Source: Rhizobium grahamii
GTDB lineage: Bacteria > Pseudomonadota > Alphaproteobacteria > Rhizobiales > Rhizobiaceae
Direction of reading: 5' to 3'
DNA length: 64,000 nt
Assembly: GCF_009498215.1 (NCBI RefSeq)
Contig: NZ_CP043499.1
Span: 1,897,523-1,961,522 of the forward strand
This document shows positions 1 through 7,482 of the stretch, in pieces (the stretch's first letter is position 1; each line of letters starts with the position of its first letter). The notes beneath the pieces are model-generated. The model did no database searches, was not told the DNA's origin, and worked only from the letters and a program-made list of their open reading frames with translations. The position numbers and the translations under genes were made by a program.

Positions 1-1573
1 TGAAATCCTGATCCTCCAGCCAGGCATCCGCGTAGGCGATATACCGATCGAACAGGTTCTGGCCGTACTCGCTGTAGGATTCCAGATAGGCCTTCTGAAT
101 TTCATGGCCGATGAATTCCGCGTAGCGGGCGGCGATCTCGGTCTTGATGAAGTCCAGGTATGAGGCTTCCGTTTCCTTCGGGAACTGCTCTCGCTTGATC
201 GCCTGTTCGAGAATGTACATCAGGTGCACGGGGTCGGCCGCGACCTCCTTCGTATCGTAGTTGAAGGTCTCGGAGAGCACCTTGAAGGCAAAGCGGGTGC
301 TGATACCCGTCATGCCCTCGTCAACACCGGCCGCGTCTCGATACTCTTGCACCGACTTCGCCTTGGGGTCGGTATCCTTGAGGTTTTCGCCGTCATAAAC
401 CCGCATTTTAGTATTCAGCGGCGAGTTCTCGTGCCGTGCCAGCCGGGTCGAAACAGTGAATCGGCTGAGGTTTTCAAGGACCTCCGGCGCACACGGGCTC
501 TTGGAAAGCTCGCTTTCACGCAGCAGCTTTTCGTAGATGAGGCGTTCTTCCGTCACCCGAAGGCAATAGGGAACTTTCACCACGAGAATGCGGTCAAGGA
601 AAGCTTCGTTATTGCGGTTGTTCTTGAATTGCTGCCACTCAGATTCGTTCGAGTGAGCGACAACGATACCCTGGTAAGGGAAGGCGCCGAAATTCTCGGT
701 GCCGTTGTAGCTGCCTTCCTGCGTGGCCGTCAGCAGCGGATGCAGCACCTTGATCGGCGCCTTGAACATTTCAACGAATTCCAGCAGGCCTTGGGTCGTC
801 CGGTTCAGGCCACCGCTGTAGGAATAAGCGTCGGGGTCGGCCTGGCTGTAGTTTTCGAGCTGCCTGATATCCACCTTGCCGACGAGCGCAGATATGTCCT
901 GATTGTTTTCATCGCCAGGTTCCGTCTTGGCGATGGCAACCTGTCGCAGGCGCGAGGGCATAAGCTTGACGACGCTGAAACGGGAGATGTCACCGTCCAG
1001 CTCATCGAGCCGTTTTGTCGCCCAAGGGGAGATCAGCCCTGTCAATCGCCGCCGCGCGATGCCGTATTTGTCCTCGAGCAAATCAGCCATGCGATCGGGT
1101 TGGAAAAGACCGAGAGGCGACTCGAAGATCGGGCTGATTTGCCCGTCGATTGCGAGGGTGTAGATCGGCGAGTGCTCCATCAGCCTCTTCAGCCGCTCCG
1201 CTAGCGACGACTTGCCACCGCCGACCGGTCCAAGCAGATAGAGGATCTGTTTCCGCTCCTCCAAGCCTTGCGCCGCATAGCGGAAATAGCCGACGATGCG
1301 CTCAATCGTGTCCTCCATTCCGTAGAAATCGGCAAAGGAGGGATAAACTTTCACGGTTCTGTTAGAGAAGATGCGTCCCAAGCGCTCATCGGCGCTGGTA
1401 TCGACCAGTCTGGGCTCACCGATCGCCTCAACCATGCGTTCTTGGGCCGTAGCGTACATTCGCTTGTCGTCACGGCAAGCAAGAAGATATTCCTGAAGGC
1501 TGAATTGTTCCTGAGCGGCGCTCGTATAGATCTCTGAGAAAAGATCGAACACGTCGCTTTCGCTTTTTGGCAT
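1..1573 (-). CDS. prkA: PrkA-family serine protein kinase (3' end outside window)
   Basis: The minus strand is open from an ATG at 1573 to the window edge, giving about 524 residues. The family is usually about 640-650 residues, so the C-terminus is missing. The protein begins MPKSESDVFDLFSEIY and has a Walker A motif GPVGGGKSS within an AAA-like PrkA domain, followed by the long conserved PrkA block (for example GLLEFVEMFKAPIKVLHPLL and NESEWQQFKNN). Members (E. coli YeaG) are cytosolic ATP-dependent serine kinases linked to starvation and stress responses. They often sit upstream of a DUF444 (YeaH) gene and SpoVR, which would lie to the left of this window. Transcription probably starts from the ECF-type promoter at 1638-1662. 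The assignment is secure; its cellular target is unknown. Confidence 0.93.
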   Translation of the reverse strand, partial: MPKSESDVFDLFSEIYTSAAQEQFSLQEYLLACRDDKRMYATAQERMVEAIGEPRLVDTSADERLGRIFSNRTVKVYPSFADFYGMEDTIERIVGYFRYAAQGLEERKQILYLLGPVGGGKSSLAERLKRLMEHSPIYTLAIDGQISPIFESPLGLFQPDRMADLLEDKYGIARRRLTGLISPWATKRLDELDGDISRFSVVKLMPSRLRQVAIAKTEPGDENNQDISALVGKVDIRQLENYSQADPDAYSYSGGLNRTTQGLLEFVEMFKAPIKVLHPLLTATQEGSYNGTENFGAFPYQGIVVAHSNESEWQQFKNNRNNEAFLDRILVVKVPYCLRVTEERLIYEKLLRESELSKSPCAPEVLENLSRFTVSTRLARHENSPLNTKMRVYDGENLKDTDPKAKSVQEYRDAAGVDEGMTGISTRFAFKVLSETFNYDTKEVAADPVHLMYILEQAIKREQFPKETEASYLDFIKTEIAARYAEFIGHEIQKAYLESYSEYGQNLFDRYIAYADAWLEDQDF

Positions 1574-1637
1574 AATATGCTCTCCCGCGGCCGGTTGGGT
1601 TAGACGGGATCGCTGCATGTCGGCTCGCGTAATATAA

Positions 1638-1662
1638 ACGCGTCAGACTCGCTATTGTTCCA
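1638..1662 (-). promoter_or_regulatory. EcfG/RpoE2-type general stress promoter of prkA
   Basis: Reading the minus strand, GGAAC (1662-1658) is followed after exactly 16 bases by CGTT (1641-1638). This matches the alphaproteobacterial general-stress sigma factor (EcfG/RpoE2) consensus GGAAC-N16/17-CGTT. The box ends about 65 bp upstream of the prkA start codon, a suitable distance for a short leader. The match is seen directly; use by that sigma factor is inferred. Confidence 0.7.
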
Positions 1663-1835
1663 AATGCTTACACGAAATCCGGGACAGTCTGATGCCGATA
1701 GCCGCGACCTTCGTCAGGCACCCATTATGCAGCGCGTCGCGAAGATCGCCAAGGGCGCAAAAGGCTTTCCACGCATTTAATTGGTTGTTGGCTAATTTAG
1801 GTATGCAAAATTCGCAAGGTTAATCCCATATACAA

Positions 1836-2597
1836 CTAAGCTTGGTCGTCGGAGGGTTTTCCGCTGCGGCTCTCCAGGCGATATCGGCTTGCCGGGTAGA
1901 TAAGCCGAGCGGTCGACACCACGTGCTGGCCCGACCATGTTCTGCGCCGGATTGACAGGCAGGGTTCGCTTCTCAAAATCGTCAGCAGTTTACACTCCCA
2001 CGCTTGCGGCATAACGGCTTCTACGACGTGCTCGGAGCCGCTGAGAGGTGCGGTTGACGTTAGATAGGCGTTCGGCGTCAGGGAGGAGAAGTCCTGCGCG
2101 AGGTAGTCGGGTGCGGCCGCCGGATTGACGAAGCGGTCCTCGATCTGCACCGGGACGCCGTTCTCGCTGTGCACGACAAGAGAATGGAAAACGGGCGCCG
2201 CGATTTCGAGATCAAGTGCATCGGCGACCTCCGGGGAGGCCGTTTCAGATGCCAATACGATCACGGATGCATCGTGAACATGGCCGCGTTCGGCAATCTC
2301 GTCGGCTATATTGCGGACCTCGAAGAGCGCCGAATAGCCTTTGCGCTCCGCAACGAAGGACCCAACGCCTTGAATTCTGACCAGCTCACCTTCGTTGGCG
2401 AGTTCCCGAAGGGCGCGATTGGCGGTCATCTTGCTGACGCCGAGTTCGCTAACCAGTTCATTTTCCGAAGGAACTCGAAACTTCGGAGGCCATTCACCGC
2501 TATGGATCCGATCAAGAATCATTTGCTTGACGCCAGCATAAAGTGGTGAGGTGTCGTGCTGCACCAGCTCTTGCTTCATCTTGCCTGAATGCTTCAT
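1836..2597 (-). CDS. hutC: HutC-type GntR transcriptional repressor
   Basis: A 253-residue cytosolic regulator. Residues about 18-85 form a GntR winged helix-turn-helix (SENELVSELGVSKMTANRAL), and about 95-240 a UTRA/chorismate-lyase-like effector domain as in HutC (HSENGVPVQIEDRFVNP). HutC proteins repress histidine-utilisation genes and are released by urocanate. The gene is divergent from the transporter/lyase operon that starts at 2796, so it probably controls that operon and itself through the palindrome at 2668-2681. The ATG at 2597 is preceded by AAGGA at good spacing. The effector may not be urocanate, because the lyase in this operon is atypical. Confidence 0.87.
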   Translation of the reverse strand: MKHSGKMKQELVQHDTSPLYAGVKQMILDRIHSGEWPPKFRVPSENELVSELGVSKMTANRALRELANEGELVRIQGVGSFVAERKGYSALFEVRNIADEIAERGHVHDASVIVLASETASPEVADALDLEIAAPVFHSLVVHSENGVPVQIEDRFVNPAAAPDYLAQDFSSLTPNAYLTSTAPLSGSEHVVEAVMPQAWECKLLTILRSEPCLSIRRRTWSGQHVVSTARLIYPASRYRLESRSGKPSDDQA

Positions 2598-2667
2598 CGC
2601 CTGTTCCTTTTGCAGCCGAAGAATCTAACCGACCACGACTTTCCTCTTGCATATCATAAAATATCTC

Positions 2668-2681
2668 ATATGGTACCATAT
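2668..2681. promoter_or_regulatory. Perfect palindrome, probable HutC operator
   Basis: ATATGGTACCATAT is a perfect 14-bp palindrome in the 198-bp region between hutC and the divergent transporter operon. Its right flank extends to CATATACAAC (2677-2686), which resembles the TTGTATA/TATACAA half-sites known for HutC/FarR-type regulators. The same ten bases recur at 1827-1836, across the hutC stop codon. A -35-like TTGCAT (2647-2652) lies 16 bp before TATGGT, so a bound repressor would cover the plus-strand -10. Confidence 0.55.
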
Positions 2682-2795
2682 ACAACCTCGAGATCAACGC
2701 ATTTCGCATTGGGATCGAGCAAGCCGACAGAAGATCGGTCGCAAGAACAATAAGATGTGCCCCCAGGCCAGTTTTACCTCAGAGGAGAGGCTACG

Positions 2796-3638
2796 ATGAA
2801 ATCCCATATGCTGTTTGTTTATGCTGCTTTGGCGCTCTCGACCGTTGCGGCGCCCGTCGCTGCCAAGGATTGGAAGAGCGCGACCATCACCCTTGAAGGT
2901 GCCTATGCGCCTTGGAACATGACCAATGCCGACGGCACGCTCGGCGGATTTGAACCGGAACTTGCCAAGGTTCTTTGCGAGCGCGCCGAGATCGAATGCA
3001 AGCTCGTCGCATCTGATTGGGACGGGATGATCCCGGCGCTGAATGCCGGTAAATTTGACGTGATCATGGATGCCCTTTCGATCACTGAGGATCGCAAGAA
3101 GGTCATCGGCTTCACGATCCCCTACGCCGCGACGCCTGCCGCCTTCGCGACCGCCAAGGATAGCCCGCTTGCCAACGCTGCCGGCACCGGCGCAACGATC
3201 AAGATGACGCCCGGCCAGACCGGCGTTAAGGAAGTCGATGCACTGAAGGAAGCTTTCAAGGGTAAGACGATCGGCATCCAGGCCGCGACTGTCTACGCCA
3301 AGTTCGTCTACGACAATTTCGGCGATATCGCTGAGATCCGTGAATACAAGACCGGCGCCGACCGCGATCTCGACCTGCAGAACGGCCGTATCGATCTTGG
3401 CTTCGACGATGCCGTCTATTTCGCCAACGCATTCCAGTCGGCCAACGACACGCTGGCCTTTACTGGCCCGGAAATCGTCGGCTCCATCTGGGGCGAGGGT
3501 GAAGGCCTCGGTGTCCGTCAGGCCGACACCGACCTTCGCGACAAGCTCAACGAGGCGATCAAGTCCGCACTCGCTGATGGTACTGTGAAGACCCTGTCGA
3601 TGAAGTGGTTCAAGGTCGACGTCAGCCCGCAAAACTGA
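2796..3638 (+). CDS. Polar amino-acid ABC transporter periplasmic binding protein (HisJ/ArgT type)
   Basis: A 280-residue family 3 solute-binding protein. The signal peptide MKSHMLFVYAALALSTVAAP is followed by a probable cut after VAA. The mature part has the usual start (GAYAPWNMTNADGTLGGFEP), the lobe motif ILDALS-like MDALSITEDRKK, and SMKWF at the C-terminus. The ATG at 2796 has AGAGGAGAGG just upstream, better than the start at 2757. Family members bind lysine, arginine, histidine, octopine or similar cations in the periplasm. It heads an operon with both permeases, the ATPase, a histidine-lyase homologue and a flavin oxidase, so the ligand is probably histidine or an N-methylated or betaine relative. 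Sequence alone does not settle the ligand. Confidence 0.88.
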   Translation: MKSHMLFVYAALALSTVAAPVAAKDWKSATITLEGAYAPWNMTNADGTLGGFEPELAKVLCERAEIECKLVASDWDGMIPALNAGKFDVIMDALSITEDRKKVIGFTIPYAATPAAFATAKDSPLANAAGTGATIKMTPGQTGVKEVDALKEAFKGKTIGIQAATVYAKFVYDNFGDIAEIREYKTGADRDLDLQNGRIDLGFDDAVYFANAFQSANDTLAFTGPEIVGSIWGEGEGLGVRQADTDLRDKLNEAIKSALADGTVKTLSMKWFKVDVSPQN

Positions 3639-3661
3639 TTTCCGGCGGAGGCCGGATATCC

Positions 3662-3689
3662 CGGTCTCCGGCTCCAATGCCGGAGACCG
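3662..3689 (+). terminator. Stem-loop after the binding-protein gene
   Basis: CGGTCTCCGGC and GCCGGAGACCG form an 11-bp perfect stem with a 6-base loop. It is not followed by a U tract, and the same operon continues 50 bp later. It is more likely an RNA-stabilising or partial-termination hairpin that raises binding-protein expression over the permeases, as in many such operons. Confidence 0.6.
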
Positions 3690-3738
3690 CATGCTATTCT
3701 GACACTGCCGAGACAGCGGCAGGCGCGGGGAACATGAC

Positions 3739-4464
3739 ATGGCAACACTGGAACTGATTGGATTCGGCTCGAACGGATGGGGCGCGCTACTTCTGCTCGC
3801 CGCACTGATGACGCTTTGCGTGACCGCGACCGCGCTTGCGATCGGTGCCGTGCTTGGCGCGATAATCTCTGCCGCCAAGCTCTCCGGCAAGACATGGCTC
3901 GTCGCGCTCGGCAACGTCTACACAACCGTCTTTCGCGGTGTGCCGGAACTGCTGATCATCTACCTGATCTATTTCGGAGGTTCGTCGGCGGTAACCTCGA
4001 TCGGCAAGGCGATGGGCTACGAAGGCTTCCTCGGGATGCCTTCGTTTCTCGCCGGCGCGCTGGCCGTCGGGATCATTTCCGGCGCCTACCAGGCTGAAGT
4101 CTTCCGTGGAGCCTACCTTGCCATTTCCAAGGGTGAGCTCGAGGCGGCATCGGCGATCGGCATGCATCGCGGCCTTCGGTTTCGCCGGATCATCATCCCG
4201 CAGGTGCTACGTTTCGCCATCCCCGGTCTCGGTAATGTCTGGCAGCTCAGCCTGAAAGACTCCGCACTGATTTCGGTGACAGGCCTGGCGGAGCTGATGC
4301 GCACCAGTCAGGTGGCTGCCGGCTCGACCCGACAATATTTCCTGTTCTTCATCGTCGGCGGCATCCTTTATCTGATCCTCACCAGCCTCTCCGACCGGGT
4401 GTTCAACGGCGCCGAGCGGCGCGCCAACCGCAGCATGCCGACAGCGGCCATGGGAAAGGCGTGA
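3739..4464 (+). CDS. Amino-acid ABC transporter permease (HisQ type)
   Basis: A 241-residue inner-membrane protein of the HisM/HisQ family with about five hydrophobic helices. It has the cytoplasmic EAA loop that docks on the ATPase (LEAASAIGMHRGLRFRRI, then PQVLRFAIPGLGN). It pairs with the permease starting ten bases after its stop. The order binding protein, Q, M, P is that of histidine and opine transporters. The ATG at 3739 is the first start after the intergenic hairpin. Confidence 0.9.
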   Translation: MATLELIGFGSNGWGALLLLAALMTLCVTATALAIGAVLGAIISAAKLSGKTWLVALGNVYTTVFRGVPELLIIYLIYFGGSSAVTSIGKAMGYEGFLGMPSFLAGALAVGIISGAYQAEVFRGAYLAISKGELEAASAIGMHRGLRFRRIIIPQVLRFAIPGLGNVWQLSLKDSALISVTGLAELMRTSQVAAGSTRQYFLFFIVGGILYLILTSLSDRVFNGAERRANRSMPTAAMGKA

Positions 4465-4473
4465 GGTAGGACG

Positions 4474-5178
4474 ATGGATTTCGCTTTTCTCGCTCAAACG
4501 ATGGGCACCCTGCTGAAGGCCGTTCCGATGACCTTGGCGCTGTTTTCGCTATCGGTCTTCTTCGGCGGCCTACTGGCGCTTCTGATTGTCTGGATGCGCG
4601 TCGGCGGCAACCCCGTCCTGTCGGCAATCGCCAAGGGGTACATCTTCATCTTCCGCGGCTCGCCGCTGCTGATCCAGATGTTCCTTGTCTTCTACGGTCT
4701 CGGTCAGTTCGGCTTCATCCGCTACTCTTTCCTGTGGCCGTTCCTGCGCGAGCCATTCGTTTGCGCGGTATTGTCGCTGGCGCTCTGCACGGCGGGTTAT
4801 TCGGCAGAGATTTTCCGTGGTGGCATTCGCGCCGTCTCGCCGCGCGAGATCGAGGCTGCCCGTTCGATCGGCATGTCCGGCGCGTTGCTCGTCCGCCGTA
4901 TTCTGGCGCCGATCGCCTTCAGGCACGCGCTGCCTGCCTATTCCACCGAGATCGTCCTGATGATGAAATCGACGGCGCTGGCAAGTCTGGTGACCGTATG
5001 GGAAGTGACCGGTGTGGCGCAGCGGCTGATCTCGCAGACATACCGCACCATGGAAGTGTTTCTCTGCGCGGCCATCATCTACCTTGTTCTCAACTTCATC
5101 ATTCTGCAGGTGATGTCCCTGCTCGAATACTCGCTCTCACGGCACCGCCGCGCGATTCCGCCGGCGCTGAAGGCCTGA
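4474..5178 (+). CDS. Amino-acid ABC transporter permease (HisM type)
   Basis: A 234-residue membrane protein, the second permease subunit. It opens with a hydrophobic helix (TLLKAVPMTLALFSLSVFF) and carries the EAA motif IEAARSIGMSGALLVRRI followed by LAPIAFRHALPAYSTE. It begins ten bases after the preceding permease stop and is followed 28 bases later by the ATPase gene. Together the two permeases would form the heterodimeric channel. Confidence 0.9.
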   Translation: MDFAFLAQTMGTLLKAVPMTLALFSLSVFFGGLLALLIVWMRVGGNPVLSAIAKGYIFIFRGSPLLIQMFLVFYGLGQFGFIRYSFLWPFLREPFVCAVLSLALCTAGYSAEIFRGGIRAVSPREIEAARSIGMSGALLVRRILAPIAFRHALPAYSTEIVLMMKSTALASLVTVWEVTGVAQRLISQTYRTMEVFLCAAIIYLVLNFIILQVMSLLEYSLSRHRRAIPPALKA

Positions 5179-5206
5179 GAACCGAACAGACACGATTGGA
5201 GCTTTC

Positions 5207-5983
5207 ATGCCAGGCGTTACACGACTTTCCGTCCGCAACATCCGCAAGAGCTTCGGCACGCATGAGGTCCTTCGCGGCATCTCGCTCGATGCGCAGGATG
5301 GCGACGTCATTTCCCTGCTTGGAGCCTCGGGCTCGGGGAAATCCACCTTCCTGCGTTGCATCAACCTGCTCGAGACGGCGACCGATGGCGAAATCTGGGT
5401 GGATGGAGAGCAGATCCGGATGATCCACAAGGGCGGCACGAGCCGTCCGGCGAGCCAGAAGCAGGTCGATCACATCCGCTCCGAACTCGGCATGGTCTTC
5501 CAGTCCTTCAATCTCTGGTCCCATATGACGATCCTGCAGAATGTCATCGAGGGGCCGGTCCATGTCCTGAAGCGTCCGCGTGCCGAGTGCATCGCGGAGG
5601 CCGAGGCACTTCTGGAAAAGGTTGGCATCGCTGCCAAGCGACACGCCTATCCGGCACATCTGTCCGGTGGCCAACAGCAGCGCGCCGCGATCGCCCGCGC
5701 GCTCGCCATGAAACCGAAGGTCATGCTGTTTGACGAACCGACTTCCGCGCTCGACCCGGAACTGGTCGGCGAGGTGCTGCGCGTCATGCGCGCGCTTGCG
5801 GAGGAGGGGATGACCATGCTGGTCGTAACCCACGAGATGAGCTTCGCACGCAACGTTTCCAACCGGGTTGTCTTCATGAAGGAAGGCCTTGTCGAAAGCA
5901 CCGGTTCGCCGGACGAGATGTTCGGTGGCGGCGCCTCGCCTGCATTCCGCCAATTTATCGGTCACTTCGGAAACGGACAATGA
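5207..5983 (+). CDS. Amino-acid ABC transporter ATP-binding protein (HisP type)
   Basis: A 258-residue ATPase with Walker A GASGSGKST, Q-loop FQSFNLWSHMT, signature LSGGQQQRAAIARAL, Walker B VMLFDEPTSALDPE and the switch histidine in VVTHEMSFARN. FNLWSHMT and the overall length match the HisP/GlnQ/OccP group that energises polar amino-acid import. The stop overlaps the ATG of the next gene (lyase homologue) by four bases, so uptake and breakdown are translationally coupled. Confidence 0.93.
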   Translation: MPGVTRLSVRNIRKSFGTHEVLRGISLDAQDGDVISLLGASGSGKSTFLRCINLLETATDGEIWVDGEQIRMIHKGGTSRPASQKQVDHIRSELGMVFQSFNLWSHMTILQNVIEGPVHVLKRPRAECIAEAEALLEKVGIAAKRHAYPAHLSGGQQQRAAIARALAMKPKVMLFDEPTSALDPELVGEVLRVMRALAEEGMTMLVVTHEMSFARNVSNRVVFMKEGLVESTGSPDEMFGGGASPAFRQFIGHFGNGQ

Positions 5984-7473
5984 CAGTCACTATCGATGCG
6001 CGGATCGGCTGGCGCGACGTGGCGAGCGTGGCCGCCGGGGAGATGCTTGCGCTCTCTGACGGAGCTTGGGCGCGCGTGGACAATGCAGGCCGGATCGTCG
6101 AGCGGATCGTCGAAACCGGCGTGCGCGCCTATGGCATCAATACCGGCGTCGGCGCGTTGTCGGATACGGTCGTCGATCGCCCCTCGCAGAGCCGGCTTTC
6201 GCGAAACATCATCCTCAGCCATGCCTGCGGCGTCGGCGAATTGTTGGCGGCGCGCGAGGTTCGCGCGATCATCGCCGCGCAGATCGCAAATTTCGCGCAT
6301 GGTCATTCCGGCGTCCGTGCCGATATCATCCGTCATCTGGCAGGGTTTCTGGAGCGGGACTGCGTACCGGATGTCCCGTCGAAAGGTTCCGCCGGTTATC
6401 TGACCCACAATGCCCATACGGCACTCGTGCTGATCGGCGAGGGAAGCGCATCCGTGGCGGGCAAGCGTATGCCGGGCCGCGAGGCACTGGCTGCGATCGG
6501 CCTTTCCCCGCTCGTTCTCGGCGCAAAGGAAGGCTTGAGCCTTGTCAATGGCACCGCTTGTGCGACGGGCTTGGCAAGTGTCGCATTGGCGCGCGCCAGC
6601 CATTTGCTCGACTGGGCAGACGCAATCGCGGCCCTGACGTTGGAGGCTGCCGGTTGTCAAATGGCAGCCTTCGACGAAGCCGTCCTGGCGCTTCGCCCAT
6701 CGCGGGGCATCGCCTACGTCGGTGCTTCCCTGAGGCGCCGCCTCGACGGCAGCGGCCTGATAGGAGCGGCTCTCGGAAAACGCACACAGGATGCGCTGAG
6801 CCTGCGTTCCGTGCCGCATGCTCATGGCGCGGCGCGTGACGTCTTTGAAAACGCATCCGACGTCGTCGATCGTGAACTTGCTTCGGTAACCGACAATCCG
6901 GCGGTTTCGGGCACGCCCGAAAATCCTGTCGTGTCGTCGGAGGCTCACGCGGTTGCGCCCGCTCTTGCGGTGGCCTCTGATAGCCTGGCGATCGCGCTTG
7001 CGCAGATCTCCGCCATGAGCGAACGCCGCATGGATCGGCTGGTCAATCCGCTGGTGAGCGGCCTGCCGCCGTTCCTTGCGAGCGATGCCGGCAGCAATTC
7101 GGGCTTCATGATCGCCCAATACACAGCTGCGGCTCTCAGCAACGAGAACCGCCGTCTGGCGGCGCCCGCTTCCACCGATGGCGGCCTGACCTCGGGCCTG
7201 CAGGAGGATTTCCTGGCCCACCCGACCGCAGCGGCAAACAAGCTTCTGTCTGTGGTCGACAACGCCGAGTATATCCTTGCGATCGAGTTGATGGCGGCGG
7301 CGCAGGCGCATGACTTCCTGGCGCCAACGGCTGCGCGCGCCCCAGGAACGGATGCCATCCACCGTGTCGTGCGCCAGGCTGTTGCGCACTACGCCGACGA
7401 TCGGCCGCTTGCCGGCGACATGGAAGCGCTTCGTTCTCTGATCAGAGACGCGGCACCGCCCGCCCTGGGCTGA
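5980..7473 (+). CDS. Histidine ammonia-lyase family protein lacking the MIO Ala-Ser-Gly triad
   Basis: A 497-residue member of the aromatic amino-acid lyase family. Most active-site landmarks are present: AYGINTGVG (catalytic Tyr loop), NIILSHACGVGE, KEGLSLVNGTA, QDALSLRSVPHAHG, TDNPAV and SGLQEDF. The essential cofactor-forming motif is not. Where true HutH has GSVGASGDLAPLAH, this protein reads GSAGYLTHNAHTAL, so Ala-Ser-Gly is replaced by Tyr140-Leu141-Thr142 (bases 6397-6405). It therefore cannot form MIO by the usual self-cyclisation. One known family member that works without MIO is ergothionase, which releases trimethylamine from the betaine ergothioneine. A betaine of histidine or thiolhistidine is thus an attractive but unproven substrate. 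It is cotranscribed with a polar amino-acid importer and a flavin amine oxidase. Confidence 0.85.
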   Translation: MTVTIDARIGWRDVASVAAGEMLALSDGAWARVDNAGRIVERIVETGVRAYGINTGVGALSDTVVDRPSQSRLSRNIILSHACGVGELLAAREVRAIIAAQIANFAHGHSGVRADIIRHLAGFLERDCVPDVPSKGSAGYLTHNAHTALVLIGEGSASVAGKRMPGREALAAIGLSPLVLGAKEGLSLVNGTACATGLASVALARASHLLDWADAIAALTLEAAGCQMAAFDEAVLALRPSRGIAYVGASLRRRLDGSGLIGAALGKRTQDALSLRSVPHAHGAARDVFENASDVVDRELASVTDNPAVSGTPENPVVSSEAHAVAPALAVASDSLAIALAQISAMSERRMDRLVNPLVSGLPPFLASDAGSNSGFMIAQYTAAALSNENRRLAAPASTDGGLTSGLQEDFLAHPTAAANKLLSVVDNAEYILAIELMAAAQAHDFLAPTAARAPGTDAIHRVVRQAVAHYADDRPLAGDMEALRSLIRDAAPPALG

Positions 7474-7482
7474 GGAGTTGAA

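Noticed and set aside
224..1204. A 326-codon plus-strand frame
   Set aside because: It is antisense to prkA, whose Walker motif and family blocks are unmistakable on the minus strand.
2694..3914. A 406-codon open frame on the minus strand
   Set aside because: It is the antisense shadow of the binding-protein gene and crosses the 3662-3689 hairpin and the operator region; the composition is not protein-like.
5980..7473. Ordinary HutH of the histidine pathway
   Set aside because: The MIO-forming Ala-Ser-Gly is absent, and no hutU, hutI or hutG genes accompany it.
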